This document shows positions 32,747-42,109 of a stretch of 64,000 nucleotides of DNA, in pieces (position 1 is the first letter of the stretch; each line of letters begins with the position of its first letter). The stretch lies in contig JALNZG010000002.1 of the NCBI GenBank assembly GCA_023229425.1, forward strand, positions 186,001 through 250,000, read 5' to 3'. The stretch is from Ignavibacteriaceae bacterium (GTDB lineage: Bacteria; Bacteroidota; Ignavibacteria; Ignavibacteriales; Ignavibacteriaceae). The position numbers were made by a program, and so were the translations under genes. The notes under the pieces are model-generated. The model searched no databases, was not told the origin of the DNA, and saw only the letters and a list, made by a program, of their open reading frames with translations.

Positions 32747-33391
32747 TTATTTTTTCAAATAATATTTAGAGATAATTTTTCCGTTTTCAAATTCATAAAC
32801 CAACGGATTGCCGGTTGGAATGTTCAGTTCAAGTACTTGTTCTTTGGTTAAGTTATCAAGATACATTACCAGCGAGCGCAAACTATTCCCGTGTGCAACA
32901 ATCCAAACATTTTTTCCTTCTTTTACAAGATGTTCAATTTTCTGCTGATAATAAGGAATAGTTCGTGCGGCGGTATCTTTCAAACTTTCGGTAAAGCCGT
33001 CGGGATTTAATTCTGTTACACCGCTTGGCGGCGGAACATCGTAACTTCTGCGCCAAATATGGACTTGCGCATCACCATAAATTTTTGCGGTTTCGGCTTT
33101 ATTCAAACCTTGCAGTGCGCCGTAATGCCGTTCGTTTAACGCCATATCGCGTTCGGTCGGAATTGCGGAAAAGCCTGCGGTTTCGCTAGCAAGTTCGGCA
33201 GTATGAATTGCACGTTTAAGGACGGAGGTGTAGAGAAAATCAAATGTAAATTTCTTCTCTTTTAATAACTCTCCGGCTTCTTTTGCTTCTTGTTCCCCTT
33301 TAGCGGAAACATCAACGTCAACCCAGCCGGTAAACCGGTTTTCTAAATTCCATTGCGATTCTCCGTGTCGTAACAAAACCAAGTAATTCAT
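32747..33391 (-). CDS. gpmA: 2,3-Bisphosphoglycerate-dependent phosphoglycerate mutase
   Basis: GpmA interconverts 2- and 3-phosphoglycerate in glycolysis and gluconeogenesis. Its 214 residues carry the phospho-acceptor His9 in LLRHGESQWN, the RFTGWVDVDVS block, the catalytic Glu in LNERHYGALQGLNK and the second His in VAHGNSLRSL. It is slightly shorter than E. coli GpmA (250) in the region around PPPSG, as in many Bacteroidetes forms. First gene of the minus-strand operon, divergent from the ccsA-like gene. Confidence 0.95.
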   Translation of the reverse strand: MNYLVLLRHGESQWNLENRFTGWVDVDVSAKGEQEAKEAGELLKEKKFTFDFLYTSVLKRAIHTAELASETAGFSAIPTERDMALNERHYGALQGLNKAETAKIYGDAQVHIWRRSYDVPPPSGVTELNPDGFTESLKDTAARTIPYYQQKIEHLVKEGKNVWIVAHGNSLRSLVMYLDNLTKEQVLELNIPTGNPLVYEFENGKIISKYYLKK

Positions 33392-33495
33392 TTTATATCC
33401 TTTGTGATAGTCCTATTTTCGTTTACAAACTTACTAATTTTTTCATTGTTTACAGCGCTAAGTTTCAATAACTTTACAACAAAAAATTATGAAAA

Positions 33496-34326
33496 ATGCT
33501 TATGAAAAATGCGGTTGATGTTTCCAACATTCTTCTTCCCTTATTTTATCTTGCTTCTTTCGCCATCTATCTTTATGATTTCCAGAGAGATGAAAGAAGG
33601 CTTTCAAATATTAAAAGATTATTTCTTTTTCTTACGTTGGTATTTCATACCTTCTATTTGATTGCGAGAACCGTAGCCTTTAACCATCCGCCGATAACAA
33701 ATGTTTTTGAGATTTTTACCGTACTCGCTTTTTCGGTAAGTTTTTCTTATTTCATTTTGGAATTGGTTACAGATATTCGGGGAACCGGACTATTCATCAT
33801 CGTCATTTCTCTAATCTTTCAAGTCATTTCATCAATATTTATTGTTGATTTGTTTGAAGTAAAAGAAGTGTTGCGGAGTAATTTACTCGGCATTCATGTT
33901 CTGCATGCACTGCTTGGTTACGCCGGAATTACTATTTCTGCGGTGTATGGATTTTTATATTTGATGCTTTATAAAGATTTGAAACTGAATAAATTCGGAT
34001 TGATCTTTGAGCGGCTGCCGAATTTGGAAATTTTAGAAAAGCTGAGTTTTTACTCTGCAATTATCGGATTTGTTCTGCTCAGTGTTGCAATAGCGATTGG
34101 AGTTATCTGGCTGCCGAGAGCTTTTCCAAATTTCTCATACTTTGATCCGAAATTAGTAGCAACATTTTTAGTTTGGCTGTTGTACGGCATCGGGATTACC
34201 GCTAAAATCACCGGAAAGTTACAAGGGAAGAAAGTTGTTATTTTTTCCATTGTCGGTTTCGGGTTGGCAATTTTTTCAACCATTGTAACCAATTTTCTTG
34301 CAAAAAGTTTCCACACGTTTTATTAA
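33496..34326 (+). CDS. CcsA/HemX-type cytochrome c assembly membrane protein
   Basis: A 276-residue protein with about eight membrane helices and the conserved block LLGIHVLHALLGYAGITISAVYG of the cytochrome-c-assembly CcsA/HemX family, which handles or tethers heme. It lies directly upstream of hemA, the place where HemX sits in Bacillus; there HemX lowers HemA levels. The WWD heme-binding motif of true CcsA is not seen, which favours a HemX-like role. The start is ambiguous: ATGAAAAATGC occurs twice 13 bp apart (33489 and 33502), only the second copy and the ATG at 33496 being in frame. Confidence 0.82.
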   Translation: MLMKNAVDVSNILLPLFYLASFAIYLYDFQRDERRLSNIKRLFLFLTLVFHTFYLIARTVAFNHPPITNVFEIFTVLAFSVSFSYFILELVTDIRGTGLFIIVISLIFQVISSIFIVDLFEVKEVLRSNLLGIHVLHALLGYAGITISAVYGFLYLMLYKDLKLNKFGLIFERLPNLEILEKLSFYSAIIGFVLLSVAIAIGVIWLPRAFPNFSYFDPKLVATFLVWLLYGIGITAKITGKLQGKKVVIFSIVGFGLAIFSTIVTNFLAKSFHTFY

Positions 34327-34386
34327 TCATTATTCACCAATGACCATTGACAAAATTCAAATGAAGAATAAGAGTAATTACGTTTT

Positions 34387-35667
34387 ATGAACCTGCTGGC
34401 GATATCAATTAATCATCATACCGCCCCGGTTTCGCTGCGGGAAGCAGTGCATCTTAGTACCGAAGAAACAAGAGTTTTTATTGATGAACTAAAGGAAAAA
34501 TATTTTTCTGAAGGGTTTATCATTTCAACTTGTAACCGTACGGAGTTGTACGGCATTCCGAAAGAAGCCGGAACAAGTTATTTGGAATTAGAAAAGTTTC
34601 TTGTTGAAAAAAAAGCAATTACAAATTTAACCGACGAACATTTTCAAAAATTCTTTGCGTGCAGCGCGCTGAATCATCTTTTTAAAGTGATTGCCGGAAT
34701 TGATTCGATGCTCATAGGCGACAATCAAATTCTCGGGCAAGTAAAAGAATCGTTCCAACTTGCGCAGGAAAAACAGTTTGCCGGTTTTTTGGTGAACAGA
34801 GTTTTCGACTCGGCAATCCGGGTCGGCAAGCGGGCAAAAACAGAAACCACGATCAGCGACGGCGCTATAACTGTTAGTTACGCCGCAGTGCAGTTGATAG
34901 AAAAAATCTTTTCAAATCTTTCTAAAAAATCTGCGCTTGTTATCGGTATGGGAGAAACGGGAAAAATTGCCGCACAGCATTTGCACGATAAACACATCGG
35001 CAAACTTTCCATCACAAACAGGACTATTGAAAAAGCAGAACAAATTGCAACAGAGATTGATGCGCAAATTCTTCCGTTTGAAAGGTTCAAAGAACATTTA
35101 GCAGACTTTGACATTATTATCAGCGCTACTTCATCGCCTAACTTAATTCTTACAAAAGAAGAGATTAAAACGATGATGAAAAAACGGGGCAACACAGCTA
35201 CCGTGCTGATGGATATTGCTCTTCCGCGCGATATTGATCCCGAGGCGAGAAATATTGATAATGTTTTTTATAACGATATTGATTCGCTGAACATTATTGT
35301 TGAACACAACATGAAAAAGCGGAAAGATGAAATTCCAAAAGTGCAAAACATAATTATGGAAGAGTTGATCAACTTTTTCGGATGGTATAATTCGCTTGAA
35401 GTTGCACCAACAATAAAATCACTCCGCGATTATTATGAAGAGATCCGTCTTGCCGAAGTTGAAGGATATAAAAATAAATTTACAAAAGAAGATCAAGAAA
35501 AATTAGAATTAGTTACCAAGCGGATCATCAACAAACTTTTGCATCATCCCACAACTGAACTGCGCAAAGTTGCAGAACAGGGAACAAACTCAACGGAAAC
35601 CGCTACAAAAATTGCGCTTGTCCGTGATCTGTTTGGAATTGATAACAACAATAATTTTAAGGAATAA
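34387..35667 (+). CDS. hemA: Glutamyl-tRNA reductase
   Basis: The first committed enzyme of C5-pathway tetrapyrrole synthesis reduces glutamyl-tRNA to glutamate-1-semialdehyde. The catalytic Cys49 is in ISTCNRTELYG; the N-terminal INHHTAPVSLREAV, the tRNA-binding region GIDSMLIGDNQILGQVK, the NADPH-binding VIGMGETGKIAAQHL and the dimerisation helix near the C-terminus are all intact. Length 426 is normal. It leads the hemACDE cluster and follows the HemX-like gene by 60 bp, in a gap that carries TGACCATT-type repeat words. Confidence 0.96.
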   Translation: MNLLAISINHHTAPVSLREAVHLSTEETRVFIDELKEKYFSEGFIISTCNRTELYGIPKEAGTSYLELEKFLVEKKAITNLTDEHFQKFFACSALNHLFKVIAGIDSMLIGDNQILGQVKESFQLAQEKQFAGFLVNRVFDSAIRVGKRAKTETTISDGAITVSYAAVQLIEKIFSNLSKKSALVIGMGETGKIAAQHLHDKHIGKLSITNRTIEKAEQIATEIDAQILPFERFKEHLADFDIIISATSSPNLILTKEEIKTMMKKRGNTATVLMDIALPRDIDPEARNIDNVFYNDIDSLNIIVEHNMKKRKDEIPKVQNIIMEELINFFGWYNSLEVAPTIKSLRDYYEEIRLAEVEGYKNKFTKEDQEKLELVTKRIINKLLHHPTTELRKVAEQGTNSTETATKIALVRDLFGIDNNNNFKE

Positions 35668-35706
35668 AAGAAATCGTTGGCAGATTTAGACTTTAAAAGA
35701 GACGAT

Positions 35707-35754
35707 AGTTCGGTAATCGGTTCGGGAATAAGTTCGGTAGTTGGTTCGGGAATA
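35707..35754. repeat. 24-bp tandem duplication between hemA and hemC
   Basis: Two adjacent 24-bp units, AGTTCGGTAATCGGTTCGGGAATA-like (35707-35730 and 35731-35754), differ at two positions. Each unit itself contains the word GGTTCGGGAATA and a related GTTCGGTA, so an older 12-bp duplication may underlie it. They occupy the hemA-hemC gap. Confidence 0.8.
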
Positions 35755-35803
35755 AAATATTGAAAAGTAATTAAATTTCTTTTTAACGAATTGGAAATAT
35801 AAT

Positions 35804-36745
35804 TTGAAACAAAAACTTATCATCGGTTCACGCGGAAGCGACCTTGCTCTCTGGCAGGCGAAATTTATTAAACGTGAATTGGAAAAAGCGCACAAGCACA
35901 TTGCTGTCGAAATAAAACTTATAAAAACAAAGGGTGATAAAATTCTTGATGTCGCGCTTTCAAAGATCGGCGACAAAGGTTTATTCACCAAAGAACTTGA
36001 AGTAGCGTTGCTGAACCGCGAGGTTGATATCGCCGTTCATAGTTTAAAAGATTTGCAGACAGAAATTCCCCCCGGGTTAAAACTTGCAGTTGTTACCAAG
36101 CGTCATGATGTTGAAGACGTTTTGATCGCGCGAAAAAAAGGAACGACCATTTGGAACTTGAAAGAAGGAGCGGTTGTTGCAACAGGTTCATTGAGGAGAA
36201 GATCGCAGTTGCTGCATCTTCGCCCTGACGTTAAGATTGTTGAACTTCGTGGAAATGTTCCCACGCGCATTCAGAAATTTCTTGAATCTAATTGGGATGC
36301 TATTATTCTTGCACGCGCCGGAGTTGAACGGCTCGGGTTGAAAAAACATATTTCTTCTTATATCAATAAAGAAGAGATGCTACCAGCGGTCGGACAAGGC
36401 GCGCTTGGAATTGAAATTCACGAAGACAATATTTTTGCAGAAGAACTCTTAGCAGCTCTTCACCACGAAGCAACGTATCAAGCGGTTTTAGCAGAACGTG
36501 CTTTACTAAAAGCGTTGGAAGGCGGCTGCCAGGTTCCAATTGGAGCTTTCGCCGAAGTAAAATCAAACGGACTTTATCTTGATGCCATCGTTGGTTCCAT
36601 TGACGGTTCGCTCACTTTCAGAAAAAAAGTTAAAGGAACAAAACGCGAACCGGAAAAACTTGGGAAATCACTTGCAAAGGATTTGTTAAAAGCGGGAGCA
36701 AAAAAAATATTAGATGAAGTGTATCAATCTGTAAGGCTCAAATAA
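35804..36745 (+). CDS. hemC: Porphobilinogen deaminase (hydroxymethylbilane synthase)
   Basis: HemC joins four porphobilinogen units into hydroxymethylbilane. The dipyrromethane-cofactor Cys242 is in LEGGCQVPIGAF; IGSRGSDLALWQAKFIKREL, DKGLFTKELEVALL, HSLKDLQTEIP, TGSLRRRSQLL and LRGNVPTRIQKF are the substrate- and cofactor-binding blocks. The frame has no ATG before IIGSRGS: the only sensible start is TTG at 35804, without an obvious ribosome site. hemD follows after 2 bp. Confidence 0.95.
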   Translation: MKQKLIIGSRGSDLALWQAKFIKRELEKAHKHIAVEIKLIKTKGDKILDVALSKIGDKGLFTKELEVALLNREVDIAVHSLKDLQTEIPPGLKLAVVTKRHDVEDVLIARKKGTTIWNLKEGAVVATGSLRRRSQLLHLRPDVKIVELRGNVPTRIQKFLESNWDAIILARAGVERLGLKKHISSYINKEEMLPAVGQGALGIEIHEDNIFAEELLAALHHEATYQAVLAERALLKALEGGCQVPIGAFAEVKSNGLYLDAIVGSIDGSLTFRKKVKGTKREPEKLGKSLAKDLLKAGAKKILDEVYQSVRLK

Positions 36746-36747
36746 AT

Positions 36748-37620
36748 ATGAAACCATTAAAAAACAAAACAATCGTTCTAACGAGAGCTGAAGAGCAGTC
36801 TCAAGAAACAGTGAATTTTTTTAAGAATGTTGGAGCAAATCTCATAAGTTTTCCTGCTTTAGAGGTTGTCCAGATAGATGCTTCAGCTAAGCTTAAAAAT
36901 ATTCTGGAAGAAAACAAAATTGATTATTTGGTTTTTCAATCGGCAAATGCAATTAAGTATTTCGTTCAATTGATAAAAGAAAAAAATCTGGAGATCAATT
37001 TTGATAAAATGAAGGTTGCTTGCGTAGGGAAAAAAACCGCGGCAATCTGTTTGGAGAATCAAATAAAGGTTGATCTGGTTCCTGAAGATTTTAGCGCGCT
37101 TGGTTTATTAAAATTATTCTCTATCGAACCGCTTGAAAATAAAATTGTTCTTCTTCCCCGCTCTGCTATCGGAAGGGATGAATTTCGCGAAGGTCTGAAA
37201 AGGTTCGGCGCTACCGTTAAAACGGTTGCCGTTTATGATATTCAAATTCCGAAAAAAGAATCCGTCGCCGATGAGATTGAAAAAATAAAAACCAGCAAAA
37301 TTGATTGGTATCTCTTCACAAGCCCATCAACGTATCAGAATTTTTTAGCGTTGTTGGAAATAAGTAATCCCGCAGAGTTTTTCAGGAAAAGCAAGATTGC
37401 GGCAATTGGACCAACGACAAAAGATGCCATAGAAAAAACAAGAGTAAGAGTTGATGTCGTTCCGAAAAAATTTGCGGTTACGCATGCGATTGCAAGTATT
37501 GAAAAATATTGTACTACACCGCGACCAAAGAATCAGCCGCAACCGAAGCCCCAGCGCCCACCGGAAAAAAAAGTCATTAAATATGTTTTAAAAAAAAGAA
37601 AGCCAAATAATGAAACTTAA
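36748..37620 (+). CDS. hemD: Uroporphyrinogen-III synthase with basic Pro-rich tail
   Basis: HemD cyclises hydroxymethylbilane with inversion of ring D. The sequence is divergent, as usual, but the two-domain pattern is clear: TIVLTRAEEQSQETVNFFKN, YLVFQSANAIKYFV, VACVGKKTAAIC, VVLLPRSAIGRDEF-like, AVYDI, YLFTSPSTYQNFL and IAAIGPTTKDAIEK. After about residue 250 there is an unusual tail, PRPKNQPQPKPQRPPEKK followed by a Lys/Arg-rich end, absent from typical HemD. Its last 11 bp overlap the hemE start, indicating translational coupling. Confidence 0.88.
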   Translation: MKPLKNKTIVLTRAEEQSQETVNFFKNVGANLISFPALEVVQIDASAKLKNILEENKIDYLVFQSANAIKYFVQLIKEKNLEINFDKMKVACVGKKTAAICLENQIKVDLVPEDFSALGLLKLFSIEPLENKIVLLPRSAIGRDEFREGLKRFGATVKTVAVYDIQIPKKESVADEIEKIKTSKIDWYLFTSPSTYQNFLALLEISNPAEFFRKSKIAAIGPTTKDAIEKTRVRVDVVPKKFAVTHAIASIEKYCTTPRPKNQPQPKPQRPPEKKVIKYVLKKRKPNNET

Positions 37621-38671
37621 AAACGATCTCTTCTTACGTGCATGTAAAAAAGAAAAAGTTGAACGTACACCGATTTGGATTATGCGTCAAGCCGGAAGAT
37701 ATTTACCACAGTACCGCGCGGTGCGTGAGAAAGCGGATTTTCTTACGATGTGCAAAACTCCCGAACTTGCTGCTGAAGTAACAATACAACCGGTTGATAT
37801 AATTGGCGTTGATGCGGCAATAATTTTTTCCGACATTCTCGTTATTCCCGAAGCGATGGGAATGCATCTCGAAATGCATGAAGGAAAAGGACCCATCTTT
37901 CATCATCCGATACGTAATGAAGAAGATGCAAGAATGTTAAAGGAAATTGATCCGGTGAAAGATTTGAAATATGTGCTCGAAGCAGTATCGTTAGCAAAAA
38001 AGGAATTAAATGGAAGAGTGCCGCTCATCGGATTTGCCGGTTCTCCTTTTACGCTTTTAACTTACATGGTTGAAGGAAGAGGTTCAAAGAATTTTTCGGA
38101 AATTAAAAAATTGATTTTTAACAATCCAAAGCTTGCTCATTCCCTTCTTGATAAAATTGCTAAAGCGGTTGCAATTTATCTTTCAGCTAAGATTGAAGCG
38201 GGTGCAAACGCTGTTCAAATTTTTGATACTTGGGGCGGAATCCTTGCACCGAAAGATTTCCAGGAATTCTCGCTCAATTATATCTCACAAATTATTTCAG
38301 AACTGAAACGAAAAGATGAACCGGTAATCGTCTTCGCCAAAGGTGTCCATTATAAATTGAAAAAACTTTCAAAATGCGGCGCTGATGTTATCGGACTTGA
38401 CTGGACAATGGATTTGAATGCTGTACGGAAAAAAATTGGAAAGCGTGTTGCGCTGCAAGGCAACCTTGATCCGACTGTTTTGTACGCCGATGAAAAGAAA
38501 ATCCGCGAAGAAGCAAAAAAAGTTTTGGCATCATTTGGAAGAGGAAGCGGACACATTTTTAATCTTGGTCACGGTATTTTACCTGATGTGAATCCGGAAA
38601 ATGCAAAAGCACTTGTGCGTATTGTAAAAGAAGAAAGCCTAATCTTTCACCGCAAAGATTCTAAAAAATAA
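37610..38671 (+). CDS. hemE: Uroporphyrinogen decarboxylase
   Basis: HemE removes four carboxyl groups from uroporphyrinogen III to give coproporphyrinogen III. The 353 residues begin with the substrate-binding RTPIWIMRQAGRYLPQYRAVRE and include FSDILVIPEAMG, GFAGSPFTLLTYMVEG, FDTWGGILAP, the catalytic Tyr/Asp-containing region and the C-terminal FNLGHGILPDVNPENAKALV. Length and motifs are typical. It ends the tightly packed hemCDE group. Confidence 0.96.
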   Translation: MKLKNDLFLRACKKEKVERTPIWIMRQAGRYLPQYRAVREKADFLTMCKTPELAAEVTIQPVDIIGVDAAIIFSDILVIPEAMGMHLEMHEGKGPIFHHPIRNEEDARMLKEIDPVKDLKYVLEAVSLAKKELNGRVPLIGFAGSPFTLLTYMVEGRGSKNFSEIKKLIFNNPKLAHSLLDKIAKAVAIYLSAKIEAGANAVQIFDTWGGILAPKDFQEFSLNYISQIISELKRKDEPVIVFAKGVHYKLKKLSKCGADVIGLDWTMDLNAVRKKIGKRVALQGNLDPTVLYADEKKIREEAKKVLASFGRGSGHIFNLGHGILPDVNPENAKALVRIVKEESLIFHRKDSKK

Positions 38672-38687
38672 TTTTATAAAGACAATT

Positions 38688-38766
38688 GGACGCAGATTTA
38701 TTAAGATTTTATTATGATACTTTAAGATCATAATAAATTATAATCGATCTTAGAAAATCTGCGTCC
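38688..38766. repeat. 79-bp inverted repeat with GGACGCAGATTT ends
   Basis: Outer arms GGACGCAGATTT (38688-38699) and AAATCTGCGTCC (38755-38766) are perfect 12-bp inverted repeats; inside, TTATTATGAT (38709-38718) pairs with ATCATAATAA (38727-38736). The element fills the hemE-hemN gap and ends 22 bp before the hemN ATG. It has no coding capacity and looks like a MITE-type or structured intergenic repeat. Confidence 0.7.
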
Positions 38767-38788
38767 CAACTTTTTAAATGGAGCGATT

Positions 38789-40165
38789 ATGTTCAACTTT
38801 GATTTAACAAAATTTAAAAAATATGACAAACCCGGTCCGCGTTACACAAGCTACCCGACCGCACCGCAGTTTAACGAAACCTTTAATTCGGAAAAGTTTT
38901 TGGATGAAATTGTAAAGACGAATTACGGCGAAAATCTTCCCGATCTTTCCCTTTACTTTCATCTGCCGTATTGCGATACGCTTTGTTATTTCTGCGGCTG
39001 TAATATGATTATCACCCGCAACCGTGACCGCATACAAGATTATATAAAGTATGTAAAAAAAGAAATAGATTTGCTTCGTAGTTTTCTTAACGTTAACCGT
39101 AAAGTCACGCAGCTTCATTGGGGTGGCGGAACGCCGACACACTTAAATCCCGACGAAATAAATGACCTCGCTTCCTACATACGCCAATCATTTCAATTTT
39201 ATGATGACTCCGAAAATGGCTGTGAAATTGATCCGCGCGGATTAACAAAAGAACATCTTGCCGCGCTACGGAACAACAGTTTCAACCGCATCAGTATGGG
39301 CGTGCAGGACTTTAACGAAAAAGTGCAAATTGCAACCAACCGCGTACAGCCGGAAGATATTACAAGACAAACTGTTGCCTGGATTCGCGAACTTGGTTAT
39401 CACAGCATCAATCTTGATTTAATTTATGGGCTTCCGTTCCAGACACTAAAAACCTTTGAAGAAACCGTAGAAAAAATAATTGATATTTCTCCAAACAGAA
39501 TTGCGGTGTTCAATTATGCGCATGTTCCGTGGATGAAAAAACACATGGCGTTAATTCACCCGGAAGATTTACCGCCCGCGGAAGAAAAATTAGAAATTCT
39601 AAAAATGACCATTGAAAAACTCACAAGCGCCGGATATGTATTTCTAGGAATGGATCATTTTGCCAAGCCGGATGACGAACTTGCCGTTGCCATGAAAGAA
39701 AAAAAATTACACAGAAATTTTCAAGGATACAGCACGCGCTCAGGAACAGATTTATATTCATTCGGTATAACGGGCATTAGCCAGCTTCAACGGGTTTACG
39801 CGCAAAATTTAAAAACAGAAAAAGAATATTTTGCCGCGCTTGATAACGAATCTTTACCTGTTGCTAAAGGCTATTATCTCAATAATGACGATCTGCTTCG
39901 CCGTCATGTGATTATGAAATTGATGTGCAATTTTGAACTTGATATGAAAACGGTGGAAGAGAAATTCAAAATAAATTTCAAAGAATATTTTTCTTCAGGA
40001 TTAGCAAACTTGCAAGAAATGATTACAGATGAACTACTTACAATTGAAAACAATAAAATTGTAGTGAGCGAAATGGGCAGACTTCTCATCCGCAACATTG
40101 CAATGAATTTTGACGGTTACCTTGAACGCAAAGAAGATAAAGCGAAATATTCAAGAACGGTTTAA
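38789..40165 (+). CDS. hemN: Oxygen-independent coproporphyrinogen III oxidase
   Basis: HemN is a radical SAM enzyme that decarboxylates coproporphyrinogen III without oxygen. The N-terminal PRYTSYPTAPQF is the HemN-specific trip-wire region, YFHLPYCDTLCYFCGCN holds the CxxxCxxC cluster plus the following Cys, and GGGTPTHLNP, RISMGVQDFN and INLDLIYGLP are the SAM-binding blocks. Length (458) and the C-terminal winged-helix-like domain mark true HemN rather than HemW. GGAG precedes the ATG. Confidence 0.95.
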   Translation: MFNFDLTKFKKYDKPGPRYTSYPTAPQFNETFNSEKFLDEIVKTNYGENLPDLSLYFHLPYCDTLCYFCGCNMIITRNRDRIQDYIKYVKKEIDLLRSFLNVNRKVTQLHWGGGTPTHLNPDEINDLASYIRQSFQFYDDSENGCEIDPRGLTKEHLAALRNNSFNRISMGVQDFNEKVQIATNRVQPEDITRQTVAWIRELGYHSINLDLIYGLPFQTLKTFEETVEKIIDISPNRIAVFNYAHVPWMKKHMALIHPEDLPPAEEKLEILKMTIEKLTSAGYVFLGMDHFAKPDDELAVAMKEKKLHRNFQGYSTRSGTDLYSFGITGISQLQRVYAQNLKTEKEYFAALDNESLPVAKGYYLNNDDLLRRHVIMKLMCNFELDMKTVEEKFKINFKEYFSSGLANLQEMITDELLTIENNKIVVSEMGRLLIRNIAMNFDGYLERKEDKAKYSRTV

Positions 40166-40354
40166 AGAGTTAGCAGTAGTGACGCTGCAGCATCACATCT
40201 TAGAATGACAAGATTTTTTTGGATAAAATAACTTGATTGCATGAATGAGTTGAATGCATTAAACTTCAAATTAATTGATGTTCATTCATCCCCACAAACA
40301 TTCAATCATTCTTTGATCTCTAACTACCCGGTTCTGGTTCGTCCAAGTTAGGCT

Positions 40355-42109
40355 TTATTCCGTATAATTCTCATCCATTGATCTGTTCGTTCTAATTTTA
40401 TCAAACGATTTTATTATCGGATAAATTTTTTCGTTCTTATCAAAAAATGGAGAACGCTTGTAAAAAAAGTCTAATCTAAGTTTCGGATTATTTTTAAAAG
40501 CTTCATCGGTCTCTAATTTATTATAAAAATCTTTACGGTATCGTTCATTCTCCGTCAGCATTTTTTTTGCATACGGCTCCATTACGTATGGTTCGATATA
40601 TTCTTTCCGTTCTAAAAACATATTGAAGAAACCCCATTTGGCTAAAGAATCGGGAGCCGTGGGTTCTAATAAATTGACTATTACACGGAGAGACTGCTGA
40701 TTTGACCTTACGACAAAACTTCCTTCGGGAATTCTCTTTTTTTCCCGCCACTTTATTAAATCGAAATTTATCATTTGTCTTCCTTCGTAGGAGGAGGCAG
40801 AGAATTTTACGTTTTTGAAACGCATCCGTTCTACATGCAAAACATGCGGCTGATAAAGCTGTTCAACATAAATTTTATGCAACTTTAAAAGATAAACGAC
40901 AAAGTGCAATTCCTTTGGAATTAAATATGCTTCGGGAACATCACAAAATTCAGTGATCTCAGCTTTATTATACAAGGGGACTTCAAACTCAACAGGAATG
41001 TCTGTATAGCGCGTAACTTTAGAGCCTGTAATTTCGCTTTCTTCTTCAAGCATCTCAAACCCTTTGAATAAAAACGGTTCACTTTCATCCGTAAGAGAAA
41101 AACTGATCGGAAACGGTTCGTTGTTTCCGTAATAATGATCAACCGTGTTTTTATCTGCGCGAAGATTCATTGCAAGAATAGTAAGGTGATTATCGTTGAG
41201 ATATTCCAAAGTAACTTCGTTCATTGCTTTTGTTGAATGCACACGGTTTTCAAACGGTTTAAGACTGTGGGTTTCTACAAGGAGACAAATTCTATTATGC
41301 AATGCTGCATAACCTGCAGAGAACCGCGGAAGCGAAGGCTCAAGCACAATACCGTTTTCTAATTTATTGTCTTTAAATTCAAGATAAGGGGAAACAAGAA
41401 ATCCTTTAGATGTTACTTTTTTAGTAAGATGCGGAATAAATTTTTCTTTTAGAAAATCCGCCGTTTCTTTACTGATATTCTGGTTTGTTTCTAACCCGTA
41501 GGAAATATGATATTGATAATCAGCTCCATCGGTTGTGTGATTGTCTATGATAAAATCGGGTAGCCAGTCGTTAAAAAAGCGAAGAAAAATTTTCATCTCC
41601 GGGGCATCGCCCTTCATATAATCCCGGTTCAAATTATAATTCAGCGATGTAGTGCGCCAGCCCATTTCGGTAGGACCATTTTGATTGGGGCGATTAAATT
41701 CGGAGATGCGCTCGTGTCCGTCAACATTAAAGATTGGAAGAACAAGAAGAATTAAATTTTTTAGCAGATGTTCTTTTTCTTTAGTGATAAGAATTTCGCG
41801 GAGTAAAAGCATGGTTGCATCTTTGCCTTCAATTTCTCCAGCGTGGATCCCATTTTGAATGAGGACGATAAGCTTGCCAGAGTCGCGGGCTTTTGGAGCA
41901 GTAAATTCGCGATTGTTTGAAACGATCATACACCGCATCGGTCGTCCTTGCGGAGAAAATCCAAGCGTGATCATTTTTGCGAAATGAGAATCGCGTGTAA
42001 AATGTTCAAAATACCGCATGGTTTCTTCAAAACCCGGAGATGAGAGACCACCGGATTTTTCAAAGTGAGTCACCCACTTGTCCTGGATGTTGTTTTGTTC
42101 TTGTTTCAT
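40355..42109 (-). CDS. M14-family zinc carboxypeptidase-like protein, possibly frameshifted at its C-terminus
   Basis: A 584-residue peptidase with the M14 zinc site: HAGE in IQNGIHAGEIEGKD, the later His in DNHTTDGADYQYH, and the catalytic Glu in CLLVETHSLKPF. Other family blocks are LPIFNVDGHER and TTSLNYNLNRDYMKGDAPE. No signal peptide is present, so it seems cytoplasmic. The ATG at 42109 with GGAAGAG before it is preferred over a GTG 11 codons upstream. At the 3' end the frame stops at 40355, but the -1/+2 frame from about 40370 continues as LYGIKPNLDEPEPGS to a stop at 40320, suggesting a recent one-base indel. It interrupts the heme cluster on the opposite strand. Confidence 0.87.
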   Translation of the reverse strand: MKQEQNNIQDKWVTHFEKSGGLSSPGFEETMRYFEHFTRDSHFAKMITLGFSPQGRPMRCMIVSNNREFTAPKARDSGKLIVLIQNGIHAGEIEGKDATMLLLREILITKEKEHLLKNLILLVLPIFNVDGHERISEFNRPNQNGPTEMGWRTTSLNYNLNRDYMKGDAPEMKIFLRFFNDWLPDFIIDNHTTDGADYQYHISYGLETNQNISKETADFLKEKFIPHLTKKVTSKGFLVSPYLEFKDNKLENGIVLEPSLPRFSAGYAALHNRICLLVETHSLKPFENRVHSTKAMNEVTLEYLNDNHLTILAMNLRADKNTVDHYYGNNEPFPISFSLTDESEPFLFKGFEMLEEESEITGSKVTRYTDIPVEFEVPLYNKAEITEFCDVPEAYLIPKELHFVVYLLKLHKIYVEQLYQPHVLHVERMRFKNVKFSASSYEGRQMINFDLIKWREKKRIPEGSFVVRSNQQSLRVIVNLLEPTAPDSLAKWGFFNMFLERKEYIEPYVMEPYAKKMLTENERYRKDFYNKLETDEAFKNNPKLRLDFFYKRSPFFDKNEKIYPIIKSFDKIRTNRSMDENYTE

